Below, piece after piece: positions 1 through 11,896 of a DNA stretch of 64,000 bases. The stretch covers positions 109,554,582 through 109,618,581 of the forward strand of contig OW804097.1 in the NCBI GenBank assembly GCA_942159475.1, read 5' to 3'. The notes beneath the pieces are model-generated. The model had not been told where the DNA came from and did not search any database. It was given only the letters and a program-made list of their open reading frames with translations. The stretch comes from Sthenelais limicola (lineage: Eukaryota > Annelida > Polychaeta > Phyllodocida > Sigalionidae). The position numbers and the translations under genes are program-made. Positions within the stretch are counted from its first letter, which is position 1; each line of letters starts with the position of its first letter.

Positions 1-225
1 AAAATGGACAATTCGCCCTCACCAACCTTCTCTCTATTAACCCTAATTTGAGACAAACCTGATGTTTGAACACAGTTCAAGATAACCAAATAATTATTTT
101 GAATCGACGCAATAACAAAGATATACAGATATGCCTAGCAGTTATAGTTTGTCAGTCAGATTTAGCAGAATTGATTAAATGTGTGCGTAGAGATGCCAAT
201 TGTACATTTCCTGACGCCCAGTCCC
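1..225. repeat. Family A MITE, truncated by window edge
   Basis: The left side reads AAAATGGACAATTCGCC and the right side ends AATTGTACATTTCCTGACG, matching the inverted ends of the intact copies at 3042-3268 and 11447-11681. The internal landmarks (a TTTGAGACAAA-like block, and TTTAGCAGAATT before the right end) are shared. The first bases are lost at the window edge and the copy is diverged. Confidence 0.7.
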
Positions 226-276
226 ACATACATGTATGATTGATGTGCTAGCTTAAAACATACTATTAACTTATAC

Positions 277-455
277 AGGGAGTGAGAGGGGTATGAGATA
301 GCTATAGAGAAGGAAGGAGAGAGGAGAGAGGGGAGTAGAGGAGAAAGGAGGGGAGAAGAGCAGAAAGGAGAGAGTGGGGGAGTGAGAGAGATGGGAGGAG
401 AGGAGAGAGAGGAGATTTCAAGAGAGACCAAGAGGGAAGACAGAGGGGATAGAGA
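277..455 (+). repeat. Purine-rich (GAG/GGA) tract
   Basis: About 180 bp is almost entirely A and G on the plus strand, in runs such as GGAGAGAGGAGAG. The open frames here are low-complexity Ser/Pro/Leu or Arg/Glu translations of this tract and are not genes. It is one of four such tracts in the window. Confidence 0.85.
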
Positions 456-1850
456 GAAATACACATGGTCCTTTTCTACTTGGTCCACAGGAACGAGATC
501 CAAGCACGTGAGAGATAATTAATAGGTGTGGCTGCCCCAAAGAGCTCCAGGCATCCAACCCTGTTTGGTGGACCAGAAAAAGACCCTGTGAACAGAATCA
601 GAATAACTATAGCCAAGCAGAAAGGAGGCTCCAGGGCCAATTTTTCGAATTTATTATATTCGGTATCTGCATGTCCTTCTTAGTTGATAACCGATACAGA
701 TTGTTGAATATTCCCAGAATTTATCAAAATATGGGTTCATGCAAATTAGTCCTGGGGCGGGTTTTGAAAAAGGGGGTTTTTGGTGAAAAGTAATACAACA
801 AAGGTTTTTTGATATCAAATGAAAGCTAAGATACTGAACATTCCAAGTATGATGATCTTACATTCTAAAAAGTGTCCGTTTGACCTTTTATCAGGGGTCA
901 AAGGTCAAAGTTCACCAAAATATAAGGATAATGTGAAAAATGACTTTTCTTGCTGTAGCTTGGTGAAATATGCAGCGATCTTCTTTATTTTTGGTATGTA
1001 GTTAGCTGCTAAAGAGACTTTTATTCTGTTGTCATGCATTTGTCATAGGTCAAGGTCAAGGTCACTAAATGGAATAAAAAACTGCTAAAATTACTCGAAA
1101 TTTAGGATATGACCATGTTCCACTTTATTTTACAAGCTAAATATAGGAAGCTAGCAGATAATTTTTAATGTTCCATGGAGTGGCTGTCATAGTAACCAAT
1201 ATCTGCAAGTTGTATTGTCCCAGCATGCATTGTTCTCCTGAAATGGGGTCAAAGGTCAAGGAACATGCATCTCAGAGCACCACCTGAAAAATGAATGTCT
1301 CCCTCTGTAACTCTTGAACTTTTCTCACGATTCCTCTCATATTACATCTGTGTATACTTCTGCTGGATTCCTTCCATTTACCAAAAAATATTGTAAAAAC
1401 TTGTTATTATGAAATGTTATGTTATGATAACAAATCATTATGGTTACCCTTCCAAATAATTTATTGATTAAATGATGTAAGGTTAATAACTTATAAAATC
1501 GTCCATGATTACTACATACATTGTATCCATGTACAAATCGAAACAAGCATTTTAGTCACCTTAATATTTTTTTCCCCTGATATATTGGGCTATATATGGA
1601 CCGAGAGCCGTTGCCATTCCCATTACCATTACTGAATTGTTATGGCTGTAACTCATATACTGTGGAACACCATCCCATGGGATATAAAAACAGAAAACAA
1701 ATAACATGATTTTATTCACAAATTGAATGAATATAAGCCAGTACAGTAGCATGTTGCACATACATGTATACATGACACTCGTCATGTCATATTCTTGTTA
1801 TAACACCTTCCGTCGCTCATGCATAGCAGTGTTGTTGTGGCCTCATTATA

Positions 1851-2058
1851 GAGTGGTCTCCACTGGCTGCAGTAAGCTCTGTGGTAAGCTCTGTGGTAAG
1901 CCTTGCGACTGTGTTGTGTTGGTGAGGAGTGGCGAGGACCTGCCTACATGGCCAGTGAACCCTGTGGATAGGATCTTGTCATTCCTTTCCACCTACAGAA
2001 CCAGCACAAACCATCGCAAGGTTTACAGCAGAGCTTACCACACCAGTGGAGACCACCC
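1851..2058. repeat. Family B MITE (about 208 bp)
   Basis: The two ends are inverted: GTGGTCTCCACTGG near the left edge and CCAGTGGAGACCACCC at the right, extended inward by GGTAAGCTCTG and CAGAGCTTACC. Near the left end GGTAAGCTCTGT is locally tandem. Related copies occur at 24019-24187 and partially at 32326-32422. No transposase is present, so this is a non-autonomous element. A frame of 111 codons runs through it but has no sign of being a gene. Confidence 0.8.
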
Positions 2059-2467
2059 TTAAAGCACCTTTAAAAGCTAATGGGAAGCCCCAGACAGAGG
2101 ACTGTTACAAGGTGAGTCTAATTAAGTAAAGGAGAGAGATGTTTAGCGTCTATAGGCGTGACGTTTTGCATCTACAAATACATTTGCTGCTTAGATTAAT
2201 GTGCACAACGTCTCAAAAGTGTCAAACGTCTCACGAGGACGCTATTGCGTCCTATGTTGATACATAGTAAGATGCTGGCGTCTAATTAATTATCTGTATC
2301 AACTGAAGACGCTGCCCATACACAGTTTTTAGACTGTAGCAGCGTTGGGCCCTAACGTCTGTAGACCTAGCAAAACATATTGTTATGGGTCAATTCATGA
2401 TGTATCCAATTTGTCACTTTTCTTAAAATCTAAGTATTTTGTCTTTTTTGATTTTTGTTTACATATT

Positions 2468-2503
2468 TGGCCCAGTGGTATGAACATGTTGTGGGTTCGA
2501 ACC
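2468..2503 (+). repeat. Possible tRNA-derived SINE head (A and B box)
   Basis: TGGCCCAGTGG fits a Pol III A box (TRGCNNARYGG) and GGTTCGAACC fits a B box. They lie only 15 bp apart, too close for a functional tRNA, so the anticodon arm would be missing. This suggests a degenerate tRNA-derived SINE promoter. Its extent downstream is unclear, and chance similarity is possible. Confidence 0.3.
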
Positions 2504-3041
2504 TGAGCGTGGCTAAAATTTTACCTCCTACCCCCAGGTACTAGTTTAGAGGAAGACCACCATTGCGGGGATCTAGTCCTGGTAAAAAATGTAAAAGAAA
2601 CCATAAACTTAATCTTAACTCCTAAAACTATGACAAGGGCCACAAACAAGTCAGATATCGTCTTGGAACCAAAGGTTTTGTGCCGAAACATCTTCCAACA
2701 ATGCAATCAGTCTGACTGTTACAAAGTTTGCATTGAAAGGTATTTGATGGTTAAAACATGGATATCATTGATTGGTTGGGATGGAATGTCCTTCACCTGC
2801 CACATATATTATCCCTTCTGATAGGTTTTGTTCATACCTAAGCTGGTCCCATTGAAGGTATTGGAGAGGGAGAGCCAATGTTTTGATGCAAACAGTTCAT
2901 CGTGTTTTGTTTTTTCCTGAGGCAATTTGCACGGTTCATTATGATGATTCCTTTGAACTTTTACCTTCCTATGATGTCCTGCATAGGTACTGCTCCCGCC
3001 TATCGCATCGCCTTGTAATGAATGTATTGTTATCTGTATGT

Positions 3042-3268
3042 GGGTCAGATTTTCAGAAAATGTACAATTAGCAGCAGTACACATTTAGTTAATTCTGCTA
3101 ATAAGGTAATTTGGCCAATACTAGGTAAATTCGAGTATATTTGACATTGCATTGATTCTAGCAATATGTTTGATTAGGTTGATATGTATTTTAAACTTTA
3201 TTTTTGTCTGAAATTTGGGTTATTGTTATTGGTGAAGATGAATTGTACATTTTCTGAAATTCTGACCC
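3042..3268. repeat. Family A MITE with ATGT target duplication
   Basis: The left end GGGTCAGATTTTCAGAAAAT is mirrored at the right end by ATTTTCTGAAATTCTGACCC. Both flanks carry ATGT (3038-3041 and 3269-3272), a clean 4-bp target-site duplication. The element is about 227 bp with no coding capacity. It is one of the best-preserved copies and serves as a reference for the family. Confidence 0.9.
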
Positions 3269-4014
3269 ATGTATCCACCTTTAACCCATGTCATACCTAA
3301 GAAATAAAGAACATTGCAAAAACAAAAAAAGATGTCAGCCTTTAGGCTACAGTCTGGGAGGCCGAATCATGGGGGATTTTGTCCATCCGCTATATACACA
3401 TATATAGCTCCTTGATATCCCATATGTAATGAAGCATTGGTCATATTTGGTGGAAATTTTATGCCACTGAGACTGAGTTTCTATTTACTAAGTGATAAAG
3501 TAAAGCGAACTATTTTTCCTCCGGAACAGACGTATATATTCCCTTATGGCTGATGTCGACCATCTTAAACTGTTTTACCTGAAAAAGGTTTAAGAAGTTA
3601 TACAAATTAAACTGTATAATATGACACTCACCACATTGTGGAAATTCGAGAAATAAAAAAGTTAAAAACAAATATGGCATGCATTATGTCATCACATGAA
3701 CAAAAAAATCCAAGTGCAACTATAATCCTAGTTGCTTAGCCACGCTTATAACTAATACAAATCCGAGCTAGTGTTACTATGTTTTATTTTCGACTGAGAC
3801 TACGTCACCAGGTATCATCTTTATCTATTTGCATTCATCATATTTAATTGTATGGGTGCGATCACCTTGTAATATACAATAGGTTCTAATTAATATTGAT
3901 AGCTTTTGATGTTCATAGTACTTAAGTTATCAATACTCTGCATCTGTAGTTATTGACTGACGTTAGTTGAGAGTGCAGCTTTAAGGAAATAATGTATACT
4001 AATGTCAATGTCTT

Positions 4015-4535
4015 TTAATTTGAGCGAGAAGAGGGGTGAGGTAGTGGGGATAGAAGAGGGGAGTGAAGGGGAGGTGGGGAGGGACAGAGCAGAGGGGGAT
4101 GAGGGGGAGCGAAGAAGTTGGGAAGAGAAAGAGAGAGTGTGGGAGAGGGAAGAGAGGGTGGGGGAGAGGAGGGAAGGAGAGGGTGAAAGAGAGCAGGGGG
4201 AGGCAGAGAGAGAAGAAGAGGGGAGGGAGAGGATGGGGGAATTGGAAAGGGGGAGCGTAACAAGGGAGAGAGAGAAGAGAGGAGGGATAGTGAGAGAGGA
4301 AGGGGAAGGGGAGGAAGAAGAGAGATGGTGAGAGGGAGAGAGAGAAGAGGGGGAAGCAGATGGGGAGGAGTGGGAGAGGAAAAGTGGAAAAGAGGTATGG
4401 CGAAAGAGAAGAAGGGGAGGGGGAGGGTGGGGGAGGGGAGAGGGGAGGGAAGGCAGAGGAAAAGAGAGAATTTAAGTGGGGGAGAGGGAGGGATAGCTCT
4501 AGGAGGAGGGGAGAGAGAGAGGAAGAGACTTCGAT
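4015..4535 (+). repeat. Long purine tract (about 520 bp)
   Basis: About 520 bp is almost purely purine on the plus strand (GGGGAG, GAGAGA, GGAAGA runs) with only isolated pyrimidines. Frames on both strands give Glu/Arg/Gly or Pro/Ser/Leu low-complexity peptides, not proteins. Such tracts can form triplex (H-DNA) structures, which is known for mirror-like purine runs. I have not tested mirror symmetry here. Confidence 0.9.
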
Positions 4536-5269
4536 GTAACAGTTCCTACCTATTCTTGACCATACCTTCCATAGAGAATGTACCTAGCTAGTTTCTTTTT
4601 GTAATTTTACCTTGGCATACAGTAAAATCAATTAAGCTTTCTGTTTGGCTAAAACTGGACTTCTGTCAATCCACTAAGCTATCTATAGGACAGCAATGTC
4701 ACACATATGACACTTTGATACTTTTACATGCCATTTAACTCACCTATATATACTGATGGGTATTCACACTTTGAAAGCTAATGCAAAACCCCAAACAGAG
4801 GTTATACTGACATTTGATACATGTTTTGTCATTGAGTTGAGCACATGAGCATCCTATCCCGACGGGCTGAGTGCAATTGAGTGTGATGGCACTGGGATCA
4901 TTTTGTGATTGACCGCAAAACCAGTGAAATGTGATACATATGTGATACTTATGGCTTTGAATCACAGTGAAATGGACATGCCATTAGCTACCATTATGTG
5001 AAATCCATTGCGTCTATTTCCTCCCATGTTGTTGGTGGTCTCACATGTGTGTTGGGTCAAGTTCTCATCCATATTCATTTATGTTTGTATTAAACATGTG
5101 TTACTTAACCAATTTTATCTACAAATACATGTTTTCTTCAAAAGTCAATAATATGGGTGTGATCTCAATTGCGCATATAATGAATATAATATTGACTTTG
5201 GAGAGATTCAGCATTAGATAAATGTCGAGACAAAATGGGAAGGTGACGGGGGTTCATGTGTAATTAATA

Positions 5270-5508
5270 GGGTGAAGTTTCCCGAAAATGTACAATTGGC
5301 CTTCACCAATCCTCTCAAATAATCCTAATTCAAGACGAAATTCATGCAGGTTCAAAATACATTTCAACACAACCAGACAGATTTATTGAATGAATGCAAT
5401 ACAGAATACACTCAAATATACCCAGTATTTATCATTTTTTACTCTAATTTAGCAGAATTTTAGAGATGTGTAGAACTGTAGATTGTGCATTTTCTGAAAA
5501 TCTGACCC
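5270..5508. repeat. Family A MITE
   Basis: The element starts GGGTGAAGTTTCCCGAAAAT and ends ATTTTCTGAAAATCTGACCC. It keeps the internal blocks TTCACCAATCCTCTCAAATA and TTTAGCAGAATTTT. The flanks (AATA left, ATTA right) do not give an exact target duplication. About 239 bp. Confidence 0.85.
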
Positions 5509-5762
5509 ATTAAACACATCATCTGAGGGAAGTGAGGGGTCTATTTCATTAAGTCACCTAAAATAAAGGCATATGTGGTCGATTCCATAAAATCTGTGAC
5601 ATAGGCCAAAAAAATCACAAAATTTAGAATTGGTCAAATATCAGGTATCTTTTGCTCACATGTTCTCTGTGTATACAGTGATATATGGCATGATTTGGGA
5701 ACACTAATCTTCATAACTCTTTATGCTGTGCCCTTTTGAAATCAAGGGGCACCAAATACAGG

Positions 5763-6530
5763 TGTCCCCGTGGGTGGGTACATAGGATTTGGTTACACCA
5801 AGGGCTTTAAAACATAAAAAACAAGTTCAAACATTAGTAGTAGAATCATACATCCTTATACAAACATGAACGGAAATAAATAAACATAATAGTTTCATTT
5901 CCCATGATGCTAATAATCATATACATATGTACCCACCCACGGGGACTGTACCCACCCACGGGGACTGTACCCACCCACGGGGACTGCACCCACCGAAGGG
6001 GACATGATATTATTCTCTGCTCTTGACTTAATAAATTATACATTTTCATGCATTAGTAGTACAATTATATATCCTCATACAAACATGCATGGAAAACAAA
6101 TAGATATGAGAGTTTCATTTCCCACTATACTAATATTAATATATGTACCCACCCACGGGGACTGTACCCACCCACAGGGACATGACATTATTCTCTGCCC
6201 TTGACCTAGGGTAAAATGTATGTTGGAAATTTATTTTTATTCATAACACATTGCTGTGGTATGGTCATACTTAGAAGAGAATAAAAATCATGAACTCTAT
6301 ATTATTCTAAATTGGATACAGGAAAACTGTACCCACCCACGGGGACAGTTCAAATTACCCCATCTCATGTCTAAGGCTCTGGGATTTATAAGCCAAACCA
6401 TAACAGTATTTCAATGTAATCATTTTTTTCTCTGAGTAAGTCGCTATGTATGAGGTTAATTGAATATGAACTGAAGCCCTTTTATACAGCTAAAATAATG
6501 ATAAATCTATGTACCCACCCACGGGGACAG
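5763..6530 (+). repeat. Dispersed and tandem 19-bp GTACCCACCCACGGGGACT repeat zone
   Basis: The motif GTACCCACCCACGGGGAC occurs three times in perfect 19-bp tandem at 5929-5985, with a degenerate fourth unit to about 6000. It recurs singly at 6144-6180 (two units), 6329-6347 and 6511-6529, and in inverted orientation at 5763-5783. The 100 bp before the 5929 array (from about 5845) is duplicated, diverged, at about 6062-6143. The zone is therefore a local duplication product with the 19-mer as boundary. No coding role is visible. Confidence 0.8.
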
Positions 6531-6905
6531 ACTACCTACCCCATCAGTTATTTAAGATTGGCAAGCAGAAAATATATCAGTGATAACTTATTTTGCTAAA
6601 ATAATAAATCCTTAAGTGTGATAATAATAATTATTAAAAAAAAAGTAATTCCTGAAAGTTAATAACTATTCTAAATCTTGACTCAAACTTAAGAAACGTT
6701 TATTTTTGCTACAAAAATGACCTAAAAATAGGGTTTTTTGCCTATAAAATAAAAAATTATCCTCTTAAATATACATAAGTGGGGTTCGCATTGAAGCTTT
6801 CAGTGGGCCTGATGCAACTATTTTGGTTAGAAAAGTGTAAATTGATATACACAAGTGTAAGGTGTGAAAAACCCAATGTCACAGATTTTGTGGAATCGAC
6901 CATAT

Positions 6906-7035
6906 GGGCGAAGTTTCTTGAAAATGTACAATTCGTCTTCACAAATTCTGCCAAATAACTGAAATTTAATACAAAGATTAGCTTCAAAAGACAGTTTATC
7001 ATAACTAAACAGATTTGTTGTACCTTCACTATAAT
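6906..7035. repeat. Partial family A MITE
   Basis: The left end GGGCGAAGTTTCTTGAAAAT and the following GTACAATTCGTCTTCACAAA match family A. Similarity continues through the CAGTTTATCATAACTAAACA block and then fades, so the right half and right terminus are missing. Confidence 0.6.
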
Positions 7036-7485
7036 ATTATGTGATGGTGTCAAACTTTGCCCTTTCGTTTCTGACCAAGAATTCTGGCTCAATGTCTGAC
7101 AAATTAGACAGGATGGTCAAATGATACGTTTAGAGTAGTTATGAGAAAAACCTCAGAATAGAGAGTGCCTAATTTGTGAAACCTATTTTATATGAAGACC
7201 AAAAGTTGGGGTTAGGAATTAGCTGAGGGATGATCTATTACCCTAAGACCTGGATCTTTGAAAAATCAATCCCTATCAATCGTTACTGCTTTTAAATAAT
7301 ATATAAATGCACCTGTGGTTATTACAATTAACAAGTGACTTGGGAATATTTTCACCGAGTGAATTCCCAAAATTTCCCACCCAGCTATTTCATTTATGTA
7401 TTCGTAAATCATATTTTTCAGTTGGTCAGTTGCCTTTTCACCGATTTTCAAATCGATACAAATTCAGGGATGCAATGGAGTAATA

Positions 7486-10400
7486 TAGTCCGGGGGCAGG
7501 AGGGGTGAACCTTGCGTTTTGGGTCATACGATGTTTTATGATTGATTCTAGATCTCCAAAATCTCCTGATTCCAAATCTGCCGGGTGCCACTCTGTAACT
7601 CTTGAGGAAAATTAATTATCGATGTTTTTAAAAAAAAGTTAAAAATATTAAATTTAATCAATAAAAAAATTATTTCAACGTCAATATCCACTATAACTGC
7701 GTAATATTGATAGAACATGAACTTCATAAGTGGAATTACATATATACACATTTTAGAGAATTCATTATGACCTCTCAAGGTCATAGTCAAAGGTCAAAGG
7801 TCAAGGTCAAAGGTATTTTCGAGTTTTTTTGCAAATATCTGTGAGAACAATGCACTGACATCTTAGGTCAAATAGAAACAATTCTAAGGTATATGACTCT
7901 CTATCAATTGATATCTGTCACTTGATTCTACATTTAGAAGTTTTAATATAATTACATTTCTAAACAATGAGACTTTTTTGTGTTTCGGCTGGAAAATGAA
8001 ATAGCCCCTTGTTTCTTGGAAGTATAGTTAAGTATATGTTAAACATATATATAGAATGTTTGTTAGAGTATTATATGATCTTTCGATTGATATATTATAC
8101 ACATGTCTGTGAATAAAATAAGAAATTATTTGGATACAGTGTACCTGAAAAGTTGTTGGCAAAAGCCAACAAAGATTTCAGTGTTTTCATTTTCAGTGGA
8201 ACATCACCTCCAACATGATATTTGATTTGATATGATGAGGAATTGTCTATCAGCAGAACAAATAATGAAACAAGATTTTTCCATGCGTAGAACTGTGAAA
8301 ATAGAGTGTTATTAATTGGAGTTTGGTGAATGTAGTGCTTAAACTGGTTTGGTTTGGAAATATTTTTATTTGAAATCAACGTTGTCCATATTTTTGTCTG
8401 TAGCCCTTAACTGATTAGGGATGTAGAGGATTAGGATGGCTTATATCTATGACAAATGGCCTGCGTGTGGCTGGTTTATGCCAAATTGGCCTGCATCTAT
8501 AAAAGGTTTTCAGAAACACTGGATATGTGTACAATCATTAAATAAATGAATCCTGATAGCATTTTAAGGACAGCAAATCACTATGCAAGAACGTTTGGTT
8601 CTGTAAATGTAAATGTGTAAAAGTGGCTTACAGTGCATGCTCAGCTCTATGTATGGTCCAAACACATGATGGGGAAGATAAACAGTTGTCATATCATATC
8701 ATGTATGGTACATGGCAATTTATTATTTTGAAGACAGGTATGATTATATTGTGTGATGAACGTGGAATATTTTCTCTAGTTTTTACCCTGACTCCCTCAA
8801 TTCTTTTGAATCAGGATTCAACATACAAATAAGGGTTAATTCTATTATTGAATAATTCTTCAATAATTCTTCAATTGTCTATAACACAAATCAAACACAC
8901 ATGATAATCATATTAAAGTCTTTTAATGTTTTTCTGTTCATAAGCCTGGGCTTATGTTATTCCTAAATGGTGTTTATACCAGGCTTATACTCAGGCTTAT
9001 ATTTAGGGCCGGGTGTATAATATTATATACTGAAAACAGATTGCATTCACCCAGCCAAAAATAGAGAAGGAAATTTAGTTAAATCTCATATAGGCGGACC
9101 CTTAATTATACCCATTCCCCATAATAGTAATATTTCTTGTATATATCGTCTCACACATACTAAATTTTGAAGGTTCTAGATTGTTAACCTTTCTCTGTAC
9201 ATAACCTTAATATCTAAAACCCATTTTTTCAACAAAAAAGCATCTTTTACATGAGTAATTCATAATTATTCCAGAAATAAAAAACTATTCATATCACTAT
9301 CCCCTAATTCCACTAAATCTTAAATTAAAAGTAATCTTTTGGACACAAAAAGCCCAATATATCTAAACATTTAATAATCTCATGTAGTGTATATGATCAT
9401 ACCAATCCAGAATGGATTGGGGCTTGAGTGTCAGTACACTCACATATAAGTCATAACAAAATTTCTAGGTATATTCACTGCAAATACTCCATTACAAACA
9501 AAGTATTGTTCAGATGTGGTTGCTTAAATAGTTTGGAGTTTCAAAACAATTTGTAGATATTATAATTGTATACACAGAGAGAATGGAACACGCCATCAGT
9601 AATTGAAAACTTATTGGTCGAGATTCGTCTGCATAAGCACAATGTCATAGGCATTGAAATTATGCACTTCAAATTGATATGCTAAGTGTTATGGTGGAAA
9701 TAATAATTCTCACTAGCAAGGTTATAATTGTGAGACTGGAATATAACTGAAACTCATGTTTGTTATTATCTTCATTCATTACTCTGGTTTTCATGTTTTA
9801 AATTCGAATTTAATGCAAAAAAACGTACCAGAATTGTTGTGAGTTCACAATCGACCAACAAGAACTGAGTTCTATATTCAAACTATCATTCATGATCTAT
9901 TAAAAGCTCGTTCTGGACGATTTCTTCAGCATTTTACATTAATGAGCTCTATTATTGGAACATGACAGTACAGGCACCCGACTTAGAAATGGGACCCGGC
10001 TTATATTAATGTTATGAAGTGCTGAACCCCTGGCTTATAAACGGGGTGGGCTAATACTTGGGGTCTGGCTTATACACGGGTATATTATATATATACGGTA
10101 TGTGTAAATGTATTTCTAAGCTTTATACACAAATGACATATCCTTCTATATTAGATCAATTTCATTTGTGGGGAACATTTATTTTTGGTGTATTTTGCAT
10201 CTAAGTAATAATTCTCGCATGCAAGGTTCCTGTTGGAATAAAACCTTTCTTTACTATCAAACTATTTTGTACTGTTGTTTTAAATGGATCTGTTAGGATA
10301 TGTAATGTTTATCATATATTAGATCAATTCCATTCAGGTAGAACACATATATGCATATGTGTATATTTGTGAGATGTGGTCTTTTGAAACGGCTGGAACA

Positions 10401-11235
10401 GGAGCATGGGACCTCCTATCATTCTCACAATCAAACCATTATCACATTACATGAAGATTCAGATAAAGACATTTGTGAGAATTTTATTACAATAGATTAG
10501 GTATTTTACATGGAAAGAGATGGATGAGTGAGGTTTTTGAATGGGAATATCCTTTTAATTGCAATAAATTCATAAAAAGTTCAGTTTTATTCAGAGACAT
10601 GTGTACAATATATCAATTGAAAATTCATATCATTCTCTAACGAACATTTTATACATGTTTATCTCTATCTCCAACAGAGACATGTCTATGGTCCAAGAAA
10701 TAAGGGCCTATCGCATTGTCTTGCTGAAAGACAAAATAGTCTTATTGCTTTGAAAACCTATTCTTATAAAACTTCTAAATGTAGAATCAAGTGGCTGGTA
10801 TCGACTGATAGATAATAATGTGCACTAAAATTGATTCTATTTGACCTAAGAAGTCAGTGCATCCTTTTCAGAGTTATTTGCAAAAAACCTCAAAAAGACC
10901 TTTGACCTTGACCTTTGACCTTTGAATTTGACTTATAGGGGTCATGATGAATTCACTAATTTTTTCTATATGTAATTCCACTTATAAAATTCATGTTCTA
11001 TCAATACATGTAATTATAGTGGGTATTGAAGGTCAAATAATTTTTTTATCGATTAAATTTAATATTTTTAACTTTTTTTTATAAAACGTCGATAATTAAT
11101 TTTCCTCAAAAGTTACAGAGTGGCACCCGGCAGATTTGGAATCAGGAGATTTTGGAGATCTAGAATCAATCATAAAACATCGTATGACCCAAAACGCAAG
11201 GTTCACCCCAAAAATGGGGTTCTGCCCCCGGACTA
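7486..11235. mobile_element. 3.75-kb element with about 640-bp terminal inverted repeats and AATA target duplication
   Basis: The left end TAGTCCGGGGGCAG (7486) and right end CTGCCCCCGGACTA (11235) are inverted. Inverted similarity runs inward about 634 bp on the left (to about 8119) and 651 bp on the right (from about 10585). Shared landmarks include the CATCGTATGACCC block, the GGAATCAGGAGATTTTGGAG block, the AGGTCA-rich stretch and ACATGTCT(G/C)TGAATAAAA. Exact 4-bp AATA copies flank it (7482-7485, 11236-11239). The roughly 2.4-kb interior has no frame above 100 codons and no transposase motif, so it looks non-autonomous. ATAAGCCTGG/CCCGGCTTATA-type strings at about 8940-9020 and 9975-10085 may mark a nested insertion. 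The superfamily is unassigned. Confidence 0.85.
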
Positions 11236-11446
11236 AATAGAAGACAACACATGGCGTGCTATGGATTTCTCCTGTTTCAGAGAAATCAGGTCATATAATA
11301 TCCGCAGACGTCAACATTTGACAGGAACATTTGACACGAAGGTTTGTTTCTGCAACCATCCTCTCGCTACCATTCAACACTGCCATCGCAGCCGTTGTCT
11401 CTGCGCAATTTGTGTCTTCATAGAAATCAAAACAATTTTGATTAAT

Positions 11447-11681
11447 GGGTCAAGTTATCAGAAAATGTACAATTCACCTTCACCAATCCCCTCAAATAAC
11501 CCACATTTAAGACAAAAATGCGCTTCAAAATGCAGTTTAACATAACAGATGTGATACTTTAAATCAATGCGATACCAAATATACTCAGATATACGTGGTA
11601 TGCTTCATTTTTCAGCCAAATTTAGCACAATTTCCTAAATGTGTAGAGCTGGCAATTGTACATTTTCTGAAAATCTGACCC
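11447..11681. repeat. Family A MITE with TAAT target duplication
   Basis: Starts GGGTCAAGTTATCAGAAAAT and ends ATTTTCTGAAAATCTGACCC, with TAAT at 11443-11446 and 11682-11685. About 235 bp. The internal TTCACCAATCCCCTCAAATA block matches the copy at 30870. Confidence 0.9.
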
Positions 11682-11896
11682 TAATAGAGACTGTTTATAC
11701 TGATTATTGCTATTATTATTATCTTCCAGTCATTCTCGCCATTTCACTTCTTTCTTTGAAGCAGCCCATTAACACTCCTCTTGTTTATTCTCGAACGCTC
11801 AAAATAATTACTGAGTGGTAATTAAAGCTGTATCTCAGCTACGACAAAAACATCTTACCAAACGTATTCGTCCAGCTTTATGTACTTAAAGCAATT

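Larger units (their letters stand above)
1..7485. other. Gene-free repeat-rich flank
   Basis: I see no convincing gene here. The longest open frames are short and overlap repeats or purine tracts. The stretch holds family A copies (1-225, 3042-3268, 5270-5508, 6906-7035), one family B copy (1851-2058), a tRNA-like SINE candidate (2468-2503), two purine tracts (277-455, 4015-4535) and a dispersed 19-bp repeat zone (5763-6530). Around 880-1260 the AT-rich sequence contains several GGTCAAAGGTCA-like strings. The remainder is unannotated. Confidence 0.7.

Noticed and set aside
1727..2062. 111-codon plus-strand ORF
   Set aside because: It spans the family B MITE and its flank; the inverted ends explain the sequence.
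2468..2503. Functional tRNA gene
   Set aside because: The A and B boxes are 15 bp apart, so no complete cloverleaf with an anticodon arm can form. Kept only as a weak SINE candidate.
4002..4591. Arg/Glu/Gly-rich frames on the plus strand
   Set aside because: Low-complexity translation of a purine tract open in several frames at once; no codon structure.
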